Source: B1 sp044370475 (GTDB lineage: Bacteria > Bacteroidota > Bacteroidia > UKL13-3). From it: a DNA stretch of 21,016 nucleotides. The translations under genes and the position numbers were made by a program. This document shows positions 1 through 8,541 of the stretch, one piece after another. The stretch lies in the NCBI GenBank assembly GCA_044370475.1, contig JBILVK010000051.1:1-21016 (forward strand), written 5' to 3'. The notes under the pieces are model-generated. The model did not search any database and had not been told where the DNA came from. It worked only from the letters and a program-made list of their open reading frames with translations. How positions within the stretch are numbered: the stretch's first letter is position 1; the number at the start of each line of letters is the position of its first letter.

Positions 1-1977
1 AATAGTAATTTCATAGGTTTTTCCTTTGTCCAAAAAGCTAAAATCTATTTCCATGGTGCGCGCGTTTTCATCAGTTATTCCACCCACAAACCAATTGTTG
101 GTTCCTTTGGCTTTCCTTGCAATGGCTAGGTATTCTCCAGGTTCTGCTAACAATACTTTAGAATCGTCCCACTCTACCGCAACATCTTTTATAAACTGAA
201 ATGCATCTGGTTTCTCTTGGTAGTTTTCCATTAAATCGGTTACCATTTGCACCGGACTATATAAAGTAATATACAAAGCCAATTGCTTGGTTAAGGTTGT
301 ATGCACTTGTTCTTTAGCACCTGGAACATAATGGCTCTTCTTAATTTTGAAAATACCAGGAGTATAATCCATTGGTCCGCCCATTAATCTTGTAAAAGGC
401 AAAATGGTTTCGTGCTCAGGTGGATTTCCTTCACTCCAGAAGTTAAACTCTTGTCCCCTTGCTGCCTCTGCGGCCATAAAATTAGGGTAAGTTCTATGCA
501 AACCTGTTGGTCTTACTGGTTCGTGGGCTACAACCATAATATTGTAATTGGCAGCTTTTGAAATGGCCCTATTATAATGGTTCACCATCCACTGACCATC
601 ATGGTATTCGCCCCTAGGTATAATCTTGCCAACATAGCCAGATTTAAGGGCATTGCTGCCATAGGCATTCATTTGCCTGTAGGCTGTATCCATCCATCTT
701 TCATAGTTGGTAGCGCTACCACTTGTTTCATGGTGCGTTATTATTCCTACACCTTTGCTCCTTGCGTATTGGTTCAGACCTTTAACATCATAATCTGGGT
801 AAGGCGTTACAAAGTCAAATACATCTTCTTTCCATTTGCCAAACCAATCTTCCCAACCTTCGTTCCATCCTTCTACCAAAACACCACCAAAGCCATTTGC
901 AGCCGCAAAATCTATGTATTTTTTTGTGTTTTCATTGGTGGCTCCATGACGTGTTTTTTTCTTTTGTCCGTTCTCAATAGTAGCATCACTGGCCGATTGC
1001 ATGCCTGCATAATCCCAAGTAGCTAGACCCAAATGCATTTCCAACCAAATGCCAACATACTTCATAGGTTTTATATAAGAAGGGTCTTTTATTTTTGAAG
1101 GCTCATTGAGATTCAAAATCATTTTAGAGGCAATAATTTCTCTGGCATCATCACTTACTACAATGGTTCTCCAAGGGGTATGTGCAGGGGCTCTCATGTA
1201 TGCTTTATTGCCAACTGCATCTGGCGCCAAAACAGAGCTAGCATTAAAAGTTGCCTCATCAAATTTTAAATCCATACAAGGATAATTTACCAAGGCAGCT
1301 TCATGAATGCTCATGTAAATTCCAGTAGCAGATTTTATCATCAATGGAGTTTGCACAAAGGCTCCTTCAATAGGAGTAGCGGTAAAAATATCGCCATCTC
1401 TTTTCTTGGCCATTTTACTAATCTCAGAAATTTTGGAGGTATAATAATTGTATTCATTGGTATCAAAATCTCCTGGCATCCACCAAATTTTATGGTCGCC
1501 ATTAAGGTTAAAAGAACTCAATTCTTCTTCCACTATAAAATGCATCAAATTGGGCTGTTCAGGAAACTCGTATCTAAAGCCAAGGCCATCATTGTAAACC
1601 TTAAACACAATCACCAAAGTATGTGGCTTAGGAGCATTGTCTTTTAGGGTAAATTTTATGGAGTTATATTGATTAACAATTGTTTTTGTTTCGCCCCAAA
1701 CAGGTTCCCAAGTTTGGTTTACGCTTTCATTTTTTGCATCTATTAAGGTATAGGCTGAACCAAAATCTGGCATGTCTTTTATTTTAAAACCAAGACTCGA
1801 TTTTTCTATCACCATTTTGCCTTTATAGTTAAGGGTGTAGCTTGGCTGACCATTTTGCAAACTGAAATTTAATTCAAGGTTACCAGATGGTGAAAGTACT
1901 TTGTGGTCTGCTGTTTGCGCCATACTTAGCGAGCTAAACAACAAGCTGCAGATTAAAAATAGGGTAATTTTTTTCAT
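1..1977 (-). CDS. susB: GH97 alpha-glucosidase, SusB-like (C-terminus cut by window edge)
   Basis: Glycoside hydrolase family 97, probably a periplasmic enzyme releasing glucose from imported malto-oligosaccharides. The frame is open from the ATG at 1977 to the left edge (659 codons). Residues 1-22 are a type I signal peptide ending SMAQ. An N-terminal beta-sandwich runs to about residue 270, followed by a TIM barrel with the KYVGIWLEMHLG strand, GFGGVLVEGWNEG, ITHHETSG and VAHEPVRPTG. Glu417 (HHE), Glu486 (HEP) and Glu510 (RGQEF) are spaced 69 and 24 residues apart, exactly as the E439, E508 and E532 I recall for Bacteroides SusB; Glu504 matches its E526. That places it in the inverting, glutamate-base subgroup and not the Asp-nucleophile alpha-galactosidase type. 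By offset about 55-60 C-terminal residues are missing. It lies downstream of the T9SS protein gene on the same strand but behind a terminator, so it probably has its own promoter. Family certain, substrate inferred. Confidence 0.93.
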   Translation of the reverse strand, partial: MKKITLFLICSLLFSSLSMAQTADHKVLSPSGNLELNFSLQNGQPSYTLNYKGKMVIEKSSLGFKIKDMPDFGSAYTLIDAKNESVNQTWEPVWGETKTIVNQYNSIKFTLKDNAPKPHTLVIVFKVYNDGLGFRYEFPEQPNLMHFIVEEELSSFNLNGDHKIWWMPGDFDTNEYNYYTSKISEISKMAKKRDGDIFTATPIEGAFVQTPLMIKSATGIYMSIHEAALVNYPCMDLKFDEATFNASSVLAPDAVGNKAYMRAPAHTPWRTIVVSDDAREIIASKMILNLNEPSKIKDPSYIKPMKYVGIWLEMHLGLATWDYAGMQSASDATIENGQKKKTRHGATNENTKKYIDFAAANGFGGVLVEGWNEGWEDWFGKWKEDVFDFVTPYPDYDVKGLNQYARSKGVGIITHHETSGSATNYERWMDTAYRQMNAYGSNALKSGYVGKIIPRGEYHDGQWMVNHYNRAISKAANYNIMVVAHEPVRPTGLHRTYPNFMAAEAARGQEFNFWSEGNPPEHETILPFTRLMGGPMDYTPGIFKIKKSHYVPGAKEQVHTTLTKQLALYITLYSPVQMVTDLMENYQEKPDAFQFIKDVAVEWDDSKVLLAEPGEYLAIARKAKGTNNWFVGGITDENARTMEIDFSFLDKGKTYEITI

Positions 1978-2024
1978 AATTTAAATCTTTCTTTAGTAGA
2001 AATAGAAGTTGATAAAGGTATCAA

Positions 2025-2044
2025 ATTTGAATTATAATTCAAAT
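2025..2044. promoter_or_regulatory. Perfect 20-bp palindrome, candidate operator
   Basis: Half sites ATTTGAATTA and TAATTCAAAT form a perfect two-fold symmetric 20-mer with no central spacer. It sits 47 bp upstream of the GH97 start codon, where a repressor or activator of that gene could bind. The symmetry is seen directly; the regulatory role is inferred, and AT-rich DNA makes chance palindromes more likely. Confidence 0.4.
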
Positions 2045-2065
2045 AATAACTGTCAATTTGTACAC

Positions 2066-2098
2066 TTAAATTTTAGACCAAAAAAAATTAAATTTTAG
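2066..2098. repeat. 11-bp direct repeat, 22-bp period
   Basis: TTAAATTTTAG occurs at 2066-2076 and again at 2088-2098. The start-to-start distance of 22 bp is about two helical turns, so the two copies face the same side of the DNA. It lies upstream of the GH97 gene, beyond the palindrome. It may be paired protein sites or low-complexity coincidence. Confidence 0.3.
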
Positions 2099-2135
2099 GT
2101 AAATAGCTAAGCCAAACCTTGGGCTAGGGGCATAA

Positions 2136-2165
2136 AAAAAGGCTACCCAATTGGATAGCCTTTTT
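2136..2165 (-). terminator. Rho-independent terminator of the T9SS protein gene
   Basis: A 10-bp stem (AAAAAGGCTA pairing with TAGCCTTTTT) encloses a 10-nt loop. On the minus strand the hairpin begins 17 bp past the stop codon of the 2183-3922 gene and runs into a T tract (the A run at 2134-2140 on the plus strand). The other strand also ends in T5, so it could act in both directions. It separates the T9SS protein gene from the GH97 gene. Confidence 0.8.
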
Positions 2166-2182
2166 AATAAGTAGGAATAGAA

Positions 2183-3922
2183 TTAGTCGATCAATAATTT
2201 GATAGAACCAGTTTCGTTGTTCGCGTTACGAACGTTTACAAAATAGATTCCAGAAGTTAAATCTTCTCTGTCGATTCTCAAAGTATTGTATTTGTGGTTG
2301 CTGAAAGTTTTAACTACTCTACCTGTAATATCCATTACTTGAACATCATGGTTAGACGAATTGTCGTTAAACTCAACTACAGTATAAGTGCTAGTTGGAT
2401 TTGGATATAATTTTAAACTTGCATTTAAGCTGTTTTCATTAACACCGTTTATTGGAGTTCTACCAGCAGTACAAGTATTGAATTTATAGTTGATAGTGAT
2501 TGCTCCATTAGAAGTTCTAGTGTAAACGCGGTTAAAACCACCAATACCATTAGATTCAACACAAGCACGGTTTGTAGTATCACCAAAAGACTCTTCTTTA
2601 TCTTTAGCATTAGGTTCGCCATTCACAAATTTGTAGTTGAAAGAACCTGGGCAAATAGAGTCAATAGTAACTGAGTATAAACCTGCGTTACCAGCAATAG
2701 GAGTTAATTTTCTAGCACCTGCTTGCCAGTTTGGCGTAGCAAAAGTACCCATTATATTAATTTCAGTACCTGGAGTTTCGTCAATCATATCTAAGATGAA
2801 AGTGATTTTTGATGGAGATGGTTTGCTTGGGCAAGGACCAACAGTTCTAGAACCAAAACAAGTTAAATCAACAGTTCCAGCAGATGTAAGATTGAATATT
2901 CTATCTGGTCCACCTTCCCAGTTTGTGTTACCATTTTTGTGGTTACGGAATTTAAATTTAACCTCACCAGAATCTAAATCAGCAACAGTTAATTCATAAA
3001 CACCAGTTGTGCCAACTTTGTTCATTTTAATACCTACACCAAATCCAGTTAATTTAGCACCAGCACCTGCAACAGTTACCGAATCAAATCCACCTTCGCA
3101 ATCAGAGTTGCTCATGTCTACTTGGAATTTTAAAGCATAAGTAGGGATTGGAGCAGCAGGGCAAGCAACACACATGCTAAAGCAAATTTTAGGAAATGCT
3201 ACACTTGTAGAAGTAGCTTGGTAAAAACGGTTAGAGTTTCCTCCGCCTTTTTGACAAGGAGTTGGGATTGATTCTTCACCTGGACCCCAGTTGTTGTCAT
3301 TAATATATTTCCATTCAATACCGTCAGTTGAATCAACAATAGCAATAAATTCATACACTTTGTTGTTGTTGAATAAATTAATCATTCTTGATTCGTTTGG
3401 TTTCCAATCGCCAGATGCATTGTTATATTTTCCTTGGAAATTACCTGCAACATAAACTCCATTTGAGCTGATTGCGGCAACTTTTTGCATATCCACTGCA
3501 AATCTGATAGCAGTTTTTCCTTTAGGAGCTGCACCACCGAATGTGAAAGAAAGTAAAGTTGTGTCGTTTTTCAATGAATCAATGTACGCCCAACGATTGC
3601 CATTAGAACCTCCATTAGCTACACTTTCTTTTTTAGAAATGGTAGGAATAGACTCTTCTCCAGAACCCCAGTTGTTGTCGTTAATGAATTTGTATTCAAT
3701 AACCTGCATGGCATTGATGTCTACTACAGTAGAATACAAATCAGTTGAACCTTCTTTGGTAAGGGAAGTTGCAGAAGGCGACCAACCTTGGAAGTTACCA
3801 GCAACATGAACGCCATTCGCGCTTATGGTTTGACCAGTCATGTCTACTTGGATTTTAACTTTTTTTGCAAAAGCTCCTGTTGTAGCAACAAGAGCCGCAG
3901 CCATTAGTAATAGTTTTTTCAT
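2183..3922 (-). CDS. Secreted four-module carbohydrate-binding-like protein with T9SS C-terminal sorting domain
   Basis: Predicted cell-surface or secreted glycan-binding protein, 579 aa, with no catalytic domain seen. Residues 1-19 are a signal peptide (ends GAFA). Four beta-sandwich modules begin near residues 22, 138, 262 and 372, each with an opening strand like KIQVDM, IRFAVDM, LKFQVDM or ITFILDM. Modules 1 and 2 share VxVAGNFQG and NDNNWGxGEESIP, which resembles CBM48/AMPK-type glycogen-binding domains; modules 3 and 4 are diverged. Ten cysteines cluster at module ends and linkers (for example CFSMCVACP at 247-255), suggesting disulfides. Residues about 500-579 form a T9SS tail with LKLYPNPTSTYTVVEF, the DITGRVV strand and SGIYFVNV. 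It diverges from susC and has its own terminator. An alpha-glucan ligand is inferred from the module type and the GH97 neighbour. It may play the part of SusE/SusF, which are lipoproteins in classical loci. Confidence 0.85.
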   Translation of the reverse strand: MKKLLLMAAALVATTGAFAKKVKIQVDMTGQTISANGVHVAGNFQGWSPSATSLTKEGSTDLYSTVVDINAMQVIEYKFINDNNWGSGEESIPTISKKESVANGGSNGNRWAYIDSLKNDTTLLSFTFGGAAPKGKTAIRFAVDMQKVAAISSNGVYVAGNFQGKYNNASGDWKPNESRMINLFNNNKVYEFIAIVDSTDGIEWKYINDNNWGPGEESIPTPCQKGGGNSNRFYQATSTSVAFPKICFSMCVACPAAPIPTYALKFQVDMSNSDCEGGFDSVTVAGAGAKLTGFGVGIKMNKVGTTGVYELTVADLDSGEVKFKFRNHKNGNTNWEGGPDRIFNLTSAGTVDLTCFGSRTVGPCPSKPSPSKITFILDMIDETPGTEINIMGTFATPNWQAGARKLTPIAGNAGLYSVTIDSICPGSFNYKFVNGEPNAKDKEESFGDTTNRACVESNGIGGFNRVYTRTSNGAITINYKFNTCTAGRTPINGVNENSLNASLKLYPNPTSTYTVVEFNDNSSNHDVQVMDITGRVVKTFSNHKYNTLRIDREDLTSGIYFVNVRNANNETGSIKLLID

Positions 3923-4108
3923 TTTATTTGTTAAATAGTAATTGATGGCCGCAAATTAATTAAATATTAACAATGTTGCTACTGTTGTGTGTTTTTTTGT
4001 TTTGTAAAATTTTTTCTTGCTATTTTTTTTATGGTCATTTTACATCTAATTCATAATAATTTTACAGTTCTCATTTTTTATTTTTCCTATTAATACTATT
4101 TTGGCACC
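3923..4108. promoter_or_regulatory. Divergent promoter region between the T9SS protein gene and susC
   Basis: This 186-bp gene-free stretch separates two start codons pointing away from each other, so it must hold promoters for both. It is very AT-rich with long T runs on the plus strand. I found no clean match to the Bacteroidetes -7 element TAnnTTTG at a plausible distance on either strand, nor a clear Shine-Dalgarno site. Promoters are inferred from gene layout only. Confidence 0.5.
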
Positions 4109-7100
4109 ATGAATATACGACTACTAACACTTTATTTATTTTTAACCTTTTCTGTAGCTGCATCTGCCCAATCCATTAAGGGTACGGTTAAAGATGCATC
4201 CAATGAGCCCATCATTGGGGCAACAGTTAAGGTAGACGGAACCAGTTATGGTGCCGTTACCGATCCGCTAGGCTATTTTGAAATTAAAAAGTTAAAGGCT
4301 GGAAATTATCGACTTAAATTCTCTTCAATGGGTTATGCCACAGTAACTAAGGAGGTCACACTTGGTGAAACTGATGTTGTTGTAAATGTGGTTTTAAAAG
4401 ATGACCAAAAACAAATGGACGAATTGGTGGTGGTTGGATACGGTGTTCAACGCAAGCGTGAGGTTACTGGAGCCATCTCTAGAATTGGTGGTAAAGAGTT
4501 AAATGATTTACCTGTTCCTTCTTTTGAAGCGGCAATTCAAGGAAAGGCTCCAGGTGTTCAAGTTACTGTGGGTAGCGGATTAGCTGGTTCAGCTTCTATT
4601 ATAAGGATAAGGGGAATCTCCTCTATCAGTGCAAGTGGAGATCCATTATACGTAGTAGATGGAATTCCAATTACCCAAGATTATTTTATTAACAGCAATT
4701 CAGGTGGTATGAATAATAACCCACTTGCTAGTATGAATCCAGATGATATTGAAAGTGTAGATATTTTAAAAGATGCTGCTGCCAATGCCATTTATGGTTC
4801 TAGGGGTGCCAATGGGGTTATTCTTATTACCACCAAAAGAGGTAAAGGAAAGGGTTGGAAATTTGGAGCACAGGTGAAAGCAGGAGTTTCTTTACCTACT
4901 GCACGTCCCAAAATGTTGAATAATAAAGAGTGGATGCAAATGAACCAAGAGGCATGGGAAAATGATGGTAACAGTGGTTTAGCTCCAATTCCGGGTGGAT
5001 TAACCTATGAGCAGGCTATGGCCAACAATACCAATTGGGTAGATGAAACCATTCATACAGGTAGTAAATACGGTATGAATTTCTCTGCAACCAAGGGAGG
5101 AGAGGCTGTTACCACATACATGAATCTTTCACATGATTATAATGGTTCTTATTTAGCGGGTAACTCATATACCAGAACAGCGGGTAGAATTAACTTAGAT
5201 TATATAGCCACTCAGTGGTTAAAAATTGGTGTAAACTCATCTTTAAGCAGAGGTCTTAACCATAGGGTAAATGCAGGTTGGGCTGGAGGTTTAGGTGCTG
5301 CAATGAGTACCGCTTTGCCTATCTATCCTATTTATAATGCTGATGGTACTTGGTATAGAGCTGGAAATAATCCTGTAAGAAACCAGAAAAATTTATTGTG
5401 GGAAACAGAGGAATACCGTGCTCTTACAGGTTTAAATCTAACATTAACACCTGTAAAAGATTTTGTGTTTCAAGGTCAGGTAAGTTATGATTATATGGAC
5501 CAAAAGGACGACCAATGGCGTTCTTCAGAAATAACTGGAAATGCCAATGATGGTGATGCCTTTAGAGGAATGAATTATATCAAAAACTTTAATTATTTTG
5601 TTACAGGTACTTACCTAAAAACAATAAAAGAAAAGCATAATTTTCAGGTGATGGTGGGTAATGAGTTTCAAAGAGCAAATACTACAAGAAAATCTGCAGA
5701 TTCTACAAATGTACCAGGCTTATTTTCTGAGTATGACGCCAAACTGAAATCTGCTAGGTACCTAACAAATCCTGGAACTAATTGGGCGTTCTTAAGTTAT
5801 TTTACGCGTTTTAATTATAACTATATGAACAAATATTTTGTTCAAGCTGTATTTAGAACGGATGCTTCATCTAGGTTTGGTTCAAACTATCGTTGGGCTA
5901 ATTTCCCTTCTCTTTCTGGAAGTTGGGTTGTTACAGAAGAGGATTTTATGAAGAACAATAAGGTGTTTAGCTATTTAAAATTGAGAGCAGGATGGGGGAA
6001 ATCTGGTAATGCAAATATTCCTGATGAAGCTAGATTTGCAACCTATTCTTCTACCACCAATAACATTTTATACAATGGTGATTCCACTATGTTCCCTTTA
6101 AAATTAGAGAACCAAAACATCAGATGGGAAACGTCTAATAACTATGATATAGCTATTGAAGCTGGTTTTTTTAAAGATCGCTTAACTGTTGAATTGGATT
6201 ACTACAGAAAAGAAACGAAAGATGTATTGATGTATTTGGCTATTCCTGCTTCCATTGGATTTGGTAACTATTGGGATAATGTAGGTGGTATTCTGAACCA
6301 AGGACTTGAATTCAGTTTTAAATCAAGAAATATTATCAATAAAGACTTTCAATGGTCAACCAATTTTAACGTTGCAAGAAACTTTAATGAAATTACAAGC
6401 TTAGGTGTTTACACCGAAGATGCTGTGAGCGGTGGTACAAATGATACACGCGTTGTAGTTGGCAAGCCAGTTGGTACCAATTATTTAATTAGATGGTCAA
6501 GGGTAGACCCTGCAAATGGTAAGCCTATCTACCTTGATATTAATGGAAATGAAACCTATGTTTATAGCAATACAAATAGAACTGCTGTGGGTAAAATTAT
6601 TCCAGATGCTATTGGCGGTATGACTAATACTTTTAGATACAAAAATTGGGACTTGAGCATTTTAATTATTTATAGCTTTGGTTCAAACATCTATGAGTCT
6701 TCTCAAAAAAGACAAGCTTCTTTGGTAACAGATTGGAATATGGATGAGCGTGTTTACGACCGTTGGCAAAAGCCTGGGGATGTTTCTCATTTTCCTCGTA
6801 TGACTAGAGATTACAGAACATATGGCTTGCCAGATGAGTGGAGTAATACAACCTTATGGTTAAAAGATGGAAGTTATGCTCGTTTAAGAAATCTAACCGT
6901 AGGGTATAACTTAAGCTCTGCAAGTTGTAAGAAAATGAAACTTACAAGTATGAGGGTTTCTGCTATTGCTACAAACTTGTTTACTTGGACAAATTATGAT
7001 GGTTTAGATCCAGAAATTGGTCGTGATTCTGAAGGTTCTAATAATGGTGATTTAAATAGCTCAAGGAATATGGGTTCTCAAAATATCACCTATTTAACTC

Positions 7101-7147
7101 CTCCTCAGGAAAAGACTTTTAGTGTGCAAGTGAATATTGAATTTTAA
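4109..7147 (+). CDS. susC: SusC/RagA-family TonB-linked outer-membrane importer
   Basis: A 22-strand-barrel outer-membrane transporter that imports oligosaccharides captured by its SusD lid, powered by TonB-ExbBD. The 1012-aa length is normal for the family. Residues 1-21 are a signal peptide (ASAQ), 22-98 a CarboxypepD_reg-like domain (GTVKDASNEPIIGATV, GYFEI), then the SusC TonB-box region MDELVVVGYG at 103-112, the plug with GKAPGVQV, IRIRGISS and DPLYVVDGIPI, and the barrel ending in a C-terminal Phe (VNIEF). There is no N-terminal STN signalling domain, so control through an ECF sigma/anti-sigma pair is unlikely. It heads the susC-susD-lipoprotein-secreted protein cluster, and its stop overlaps the susD start (TAATG). 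The substrate is inferred as alpha-glucan from neighbours, not from this sequence. Confidence 0.96.
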   Translation: MNIRLLTLYLFLTFSVAASAQSIKGTVKDASNEPIIGATVKVDGTSYGAVTDPLGYFEIKKLKAGNYRLKFSSMGYATVTKEVTLGETDVVVNVVLKDDQKQMDELVVVGYGVQRKREVTGAISRIGGKELNDLPVPSFEAAIQGKAPGVQVTVGSGLAGSASIIRIRGISSISASGDPLYVVDGIPITQDYFINSNSGGMNNNPLASMNPDDIESVDILKDAAANAIYGSRGANGVILITTKRGKGKGWKFGAQVKAGVSLPTARPKMLNNKEWMQMNQEAWENDGNSGLAPIPGGLTYEQAMANNTNWVDETIHTGSKYGMNFSATKGGEAVTTYMNLSHDYNGSYLAGNSYTRTAGRINLDYIATQWLKIGVNSSLSRGLNHRVNAGWAGGLGAAMSTALPIYPIYNADGTWYRAGNNPVRNQKNLLWETEEYRALTGLNLTLTPVKDFVFQGQVSYDYMDQKDDQWRSSEITGNANDGDAFRGMNYIKNFNYFVTGTYLKTIKEKHNFQVMVGNEFQRANTTRKSADSTNVPGLFSEYDAKLKSARYLTNPGTNWAFLSYFTRFNYNYMNKYFVQAVFRTDASSRFGSNYRWANFPSLSGSWVVTEEDFMKNNKVFSYLKLRAGWGKSGNANIPDEARFATYSSTTNNILYNGDSTMFPLKLENQNIRWETSNNYDIAIEAGFFKDRLTVELDYYRKETKDVLMYLAIPASIGFGNYWDNVGGILNQGLEFSFKSRNIINKDFQWSTNFNVARNFNEITSLGVYTEDAVSGGTNDTRVVVGKPVGTNYLIRWSRVDPANGKPIYLDINGNETYVYSNTNRTAVGKIIPDAIGGMTNTFRYKNWDLSILIIYSFGSNIYESSQKRQASLVTDWNMDERVYDRWQKPGDVSHFPRMTRDYRTYGLPDEWSNTTLWLKDGSYARLRNLTVGYNLSSASCKKMKLTSMRVSAIATNLFTWTNYDGLDPEIGRDSEGSNNGDLNSSRNMGSQNITYLTPPQEKTFSVQVNIEF

Positions 7148-8541
7148 TGAATGTAAGTATGAAAAAATTATTATTAATAAGTATATTGTTTTTGTCTCTT
7201 GGGTCGTGCCGCAAATGGTTAGAAATATATCCAGAAGGGGTGCAATTAGAAGAGGATGCTGTAAAAACTCAAAGTGATTTAAACAACATTTTGGTTTCGT
7301 GTTATGATGCTTCAGCAAACCACTATAATGGGAGGGTTCAGTTTTTTAACGAGCTCATGGGCGATAATTTAGAAAAACCTCAAAGTGGTTTTACTGTGCC
7401 TATTTATCTTAGAACAACCAATTACTTTAACAGTGATGTAGGTGGTTTATATGGCGACTTATATAATGTGGTATTTAGGTTAAATTATATTCTTAAAAGG
7501 ATGGACGATGGTACCATAGATATTGATGGTGCATTTAGAGCAAGAGTAACTGGTGAAGTTAAATTTTTAAGGGCTATGATTTATTTTGACCTAGTTAGAA
7601 TATGGGCACAACCTTATGGATTAACTCCTGATAATTCTCATTTAGGCGTGGTAATTAGAACTTCTCCCGAAACAACTCCTAAAGCCCGCGGCACTGTGGC
7701 CGAAGCTTACGGGTTGATTTTATCTGATTTATCTGTTGCCTCCAGTGCACTGCCTGTTTCTAATGGCAATTACGCAACGCAAGATGCTGCTAAAGCCCTT
7801 ATGGCTAAAGTGTATTTTCAAATGAATGATTATTCTAAAGTGAAAGATTTGTGTAATGAATTGATTCCAAAATACACCCTCGATTCTAATTTAAATAGGT
7901 TTCCAAATGCACTCACTTCTACTGAGAATATTTTTAGCTTTGTAAGCACCGGAACGGGTGACAATAGAACAGCAAATTATATCAATAATTATAGGTTTGT
8001 AAATTCTACCAACCCCTCACCAATAAGGTTGTCAAAATCATTGTATTTAGAAGCAACTGCCGATACAAATGATAGAAGGTCTAAGTTTTATGCAGTGTAT
8101 AACCAAGGTTCTTCTGCCGAAACATATTGTATAAGCAAGTTCAATTATGATTTTTTAAGTAATCCTATCCTTTATTTAACTCAATTAAAGTTAATGAGAG
8201 CAGAAGCACTTGCAATTCTTGGAAGTGATATTGGAACTGCAATTGATGATGTGAATGCTATCATAGAAAGGGCTTATGGTAATAAAAATTACAATTTGCC
8301 TACCAATACCATTGCACCAGATGTAATTCTAGTTGCAAGAAAACAAAGAAGATTAGAGTTTCCCGCAGAGGGAGTTAGGGTTCAGGACTTAAAAAGAATT
8401 GGTGTTAAGGAAGATCCTGCTGGTGCGGGATTGGTTTTAATCAGAAATTCTAAATGGAATTGCCCAGGATTGGCATTGCAATTTCCTGTAAATGAAAATA
8501 CAAGTGTTTTTAAATTTAACCCAGAAGGAGGATGTGAATAA
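7147..8541 (+). CDS. susD: SusD/RagB-family surface glycan-binding lipoprotein
   Basis: Surface lipoprotein that caps SusC and binds the glycan. The start shares a base with the susC stop (TAATG, 7145-7149), suggesting translational coupling; an alternative ATG at 7159 would give a shorter signal peptide beginning MKKLLL. The lipobox is LGSC with Cys21 as the lipidated residue. The SusD-like N-terminal part (LNNILVSCYDA, NVVFRLNYILKRM), the TPR-like helices (VKFLRAMIYFDLVRIWAQPYG) and the C-terminal RagB/SusD motif (LMRAEALAILG, RKQRRLEFPAEGVRVQDLKRIG) are all present. At 464 aa it is on the short side for the family. The C-terminus (PEGGCE) overlaps a Shine-Dalgarno-like site for the next gene. 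Confidence 0.95.
   Translation: MNVSMKKLLLISILFLSLGSCRKWLEIYPEGVQLEEDAVKTQSDLNNILVSCYDASANHYNGRVQFFNELMGDNLEKPQSGFTVPIYLRTTNYFNSDVGGLYGDLYNVVFRLNYILKRMDDGTIDIDGAFRARVTGEVKFLRAMIYFDLVRIWAQPYGLTPDNSHLGVVIRTSPETTPKARGTVAEAYGLILSDLSVASSALPVSNGNYATQDAAKALMAKVYFQMNDYSKVKDLCNELIPKYTLDSNLNRFPNALTSTENIFSFVSTGTGDNRTANYINNYRFVNSTNPSPIRLSKSLYLEATADTNDRRSKFYAVYNQGSSAETYCISKFNYDFLSNPILYLTQLKLMRAEALAILGSDIGTAIDDVNAIIERAYGNKNYNLPTNTIAPDVILVARKQRRLEFPAEGVRVQDLKRIGVKEDPAGAGLVLIRNSKWNCPGLALQFPVNENTSVFKFNPEGGCE
8525..8531 (+). promoter_or_regulatory. Strong Shine-Dalgarno-like site for the small lipoprotein gene
   Basis: AAGGAGG lies 9 nt before the ATG at 8541, within the last codons of susD. This is noteworthy because most genes here have no such site and Bacteroidota rarely rely on one. 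It supports 8541 as the start over the next ATG at 8547, and re-initiation after susD. Confidence 0.45.

Noticed and set aside
577..1026. Plus-strand open frame of 149 codons
   Set aside because: It lies wholly antisense to the GH97 coding sequence, which has clear family motifs; the translated product shows no domain logic.
3923..4108. Bacteroidetes promoter boxes (TTTG / TAnnTTTG)
   Set aside because: Only one-mismatch matches at wrong distances were found in the T-rich DNA; not enough to place a promoter.
4109..4500. ECF sigma / anti-sigma controlled SusC
   Set aside because: The N-terminus goes straight from signal peptide to CarboxypepD_reg domain with no STN domain, and no sigma or FecR-like gene is nearby.
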